Source of the DNA: Corynebacterium sp. UBA2622
GTDB taxonomy: Bacteria; Actinomycetota; Actinomycetes; Mycobacteriales; Mycobacteriaceae
Assembly: GCF_002339505.1 (NCBI RefSeq)
Contig: NZ_DDJO01000011.1
Coordinates: 546-55,487 of the forward strand
DNA length: 54,942 nucleotides
Reading direction: 5' to 3'
The first letter of the stretch is position 1. Each line of letters starts with the position of its first letter. The notes beneath the pieces are model-generated. The model did not search any database. It saw only the letters and a list, made by a program, of their open reading frames with translations, and was not told the origin of the DNA. The position numbers were made by a program, and so were the translations under genes. Below, piece after piece: positions 54,301-54,942 of the stretch.

Positions 54301-54942
54301 ATGGCCACCACCCCCCTCGAACTCGTCGACCGGTACGGTCGGACCGCCCGCGACCTGCGGGTGAGCCTGACCGACCGGTGCAACCTGCGGTGCACCTACT
54401 GCATGCCGGCAGAGGGGCTCGAGTGGCTGCCCACCGAGCAATCGCTTGACGACGCCGAAGTCACCCGCCTCATCCGTCTCGCCGTCGAGCGGCTGGGGAT
54501 CCGCTCCGTGCGCTTCACCGGCGGGGAACCCCTGCTGCGCCGCTCGCTGGAGGACATCGTCGCGGCCACCGCCGCCCTGCGCACCGACGAAGGTGTGGCC
54601 CCCTCCACGGCGATCACCACCAACGCGCTCGGTCTGGAACGGCGCGCCAGGGCCCTGGCGGACGCCGGCCTGGACCGGATCAACGTCTCACTCGACTCCA
54701 CCGACCGGGCCGCGTTCGCCGAGCTCACCCGGCGCGACCGTCTCGACGACGTGTTCCGCGGCATCGATGCCGCGCTGGAGGCGGGCCTGAGCCCGGTGAA
54801 GGTCAACTCGGTGGTGCTGCCGGGTGTGAACGAGCGCCACGTCTGCGACCTCGTGCGCTTCTGCCTCGGCCGGGGGCTCCAGCTGCGCTTCATCGAGCAG
54901 ATGCCGCTGGGGCGGGGCGGCGGGGGGGGCCGCGCGGGGGGG
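54301..54942 (+). CDS. moaA: GTP 3',8-cyclase MoaA, 3' end missing
   Basis: MoaA is a radical-SAM enzyme that starts molybdenum cofactor synthesis from GTP. The radical-SAM cluster is C27-x3-C31-x2-C34 (CNLRCTYC), followed by RFTGGEPLLR and RINVSLDS. The reading frame remains open at the window edge after about 214 residues of an expected ~350. The last residues after IEQMPLG become a run of Gly/Arg encoded by G-stretches, which does not match the family and is probably sequence error at a contig end. Confidence 0.94.
   Translation, partial: MATTPLELVDRYGRTARDLRVSLTDRCNLRCTYCMPAEGLEWLPTEQSLDDAEVTRLIRLAVERLGIRSVRFTGGEPLLRRSLEDIVAATAALRTDEGVAPSTAITTNALGLERRARALADAGLDRINVSLDSTDRAAFAELTRRDRLDDVFRGIDAALEAGLSPVKVNSVVLPGVNERHVCDLVRFCLGRGLQLRFIEQMPLGRGGGGGRAGG

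Noticed and set aside
1..54942. tRNA, rRNA, insertion sequence or prophage genes
   Set aside because: No cloverleaf-like T-loop context, rRNA stretch, transposase motif, integrase or phage structural gene was found on reading both strands.

Overview
The window is a GC-rich, densely coded chromosomal segment of an actinobacterium, most likely a Corynebacterium. The evidence is the gene content (NucS, GlgE/GlgB, DUF2550 next to the ATP synthase operon, a Rho factor with a long Arg/Asp/Gly/Asn-rich insert, an esterase plus MprF-like lipid aminoacylation pair) and the promoter style. At least a dozen start codons lie 6-8 nt after a TANNNT-type -10 hexamer, the pattern expected of leaderless transcripts. 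No rRNA, tRNA, insertion sequence, prophage or CRISPR array was seen. Both ends cut genes: ilvD at the left and moaA at the right. The last ~30 bases are an implausible G-rich run.

Layout. 1-6919: ilvD 3' end, a DoxX-family membrane protein, a xi-class glutathionyl/mycothiol-type transferase, a YkvI-like membrane protein and gatB. 6920-8748: an unusual accessory patch with one DUF559-type nuclease-fold gene. Short inverted-repeat-bounded elements flank it on both sides, with DnaA-box-like sites at its promoter and an 8-bp tandem repeat at the far edge. 8749-13683: a GNAT acetyltransferase and BASS transporter pair, a Mug glycosylase, pfkA, then gatA and gatC. 13812-20021: an ACT-domain protein, ligA, a DEDDh exonuclease, a MetE-like protein, mnmA and a spermidine-synthase-like protein.

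19945-25524: an MprF-like aminoacyl-lipid synthase translationally coupled to a membrane esterase, a divergent lipase, and a GH25 lysozyme; these act on the cell envelope. 25595-29689: a cysteine desulfurase (possible sulfur donor for MnmA), a THUMP-like methyltransferase, a NUDIX hydrolase and an ABC ATPase. 29844-34125: glgE-glgB (alpha-glucan synthesis and branching). 34219-36933: a CnoX/YbbN-like protein, an MTH1187-type protein, a small Cys/His protein, nucS and a DUF2550 protein. 37138-45261: the complete F1Fo ATP synthase operon atpBEFHAGDC, preceded by an AtpI-like gene. 45405-52063: an NAD(P)-binding reductase-like protein, a WecA-type transferase, a Sua5 protein, prmC, prfA and rho. 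Rho has a long leader. 52488-end: a fatty-acid-CoA ligase-like protein and moaA.

Most of the window is conserved housekeeping sequence. The best candidate for something undescribed is the 6995-8744 patch. Five elements bounded by the inverted termini GGACGACCRC / GYGGTCGTCC have lengths of exactly 70, 70, 70, 79 and 79 bp. All point outward from the nuclease gene. A sixth, 89-bp element with matching termini lies inside the linker-coding part of the DoxX-family gene.
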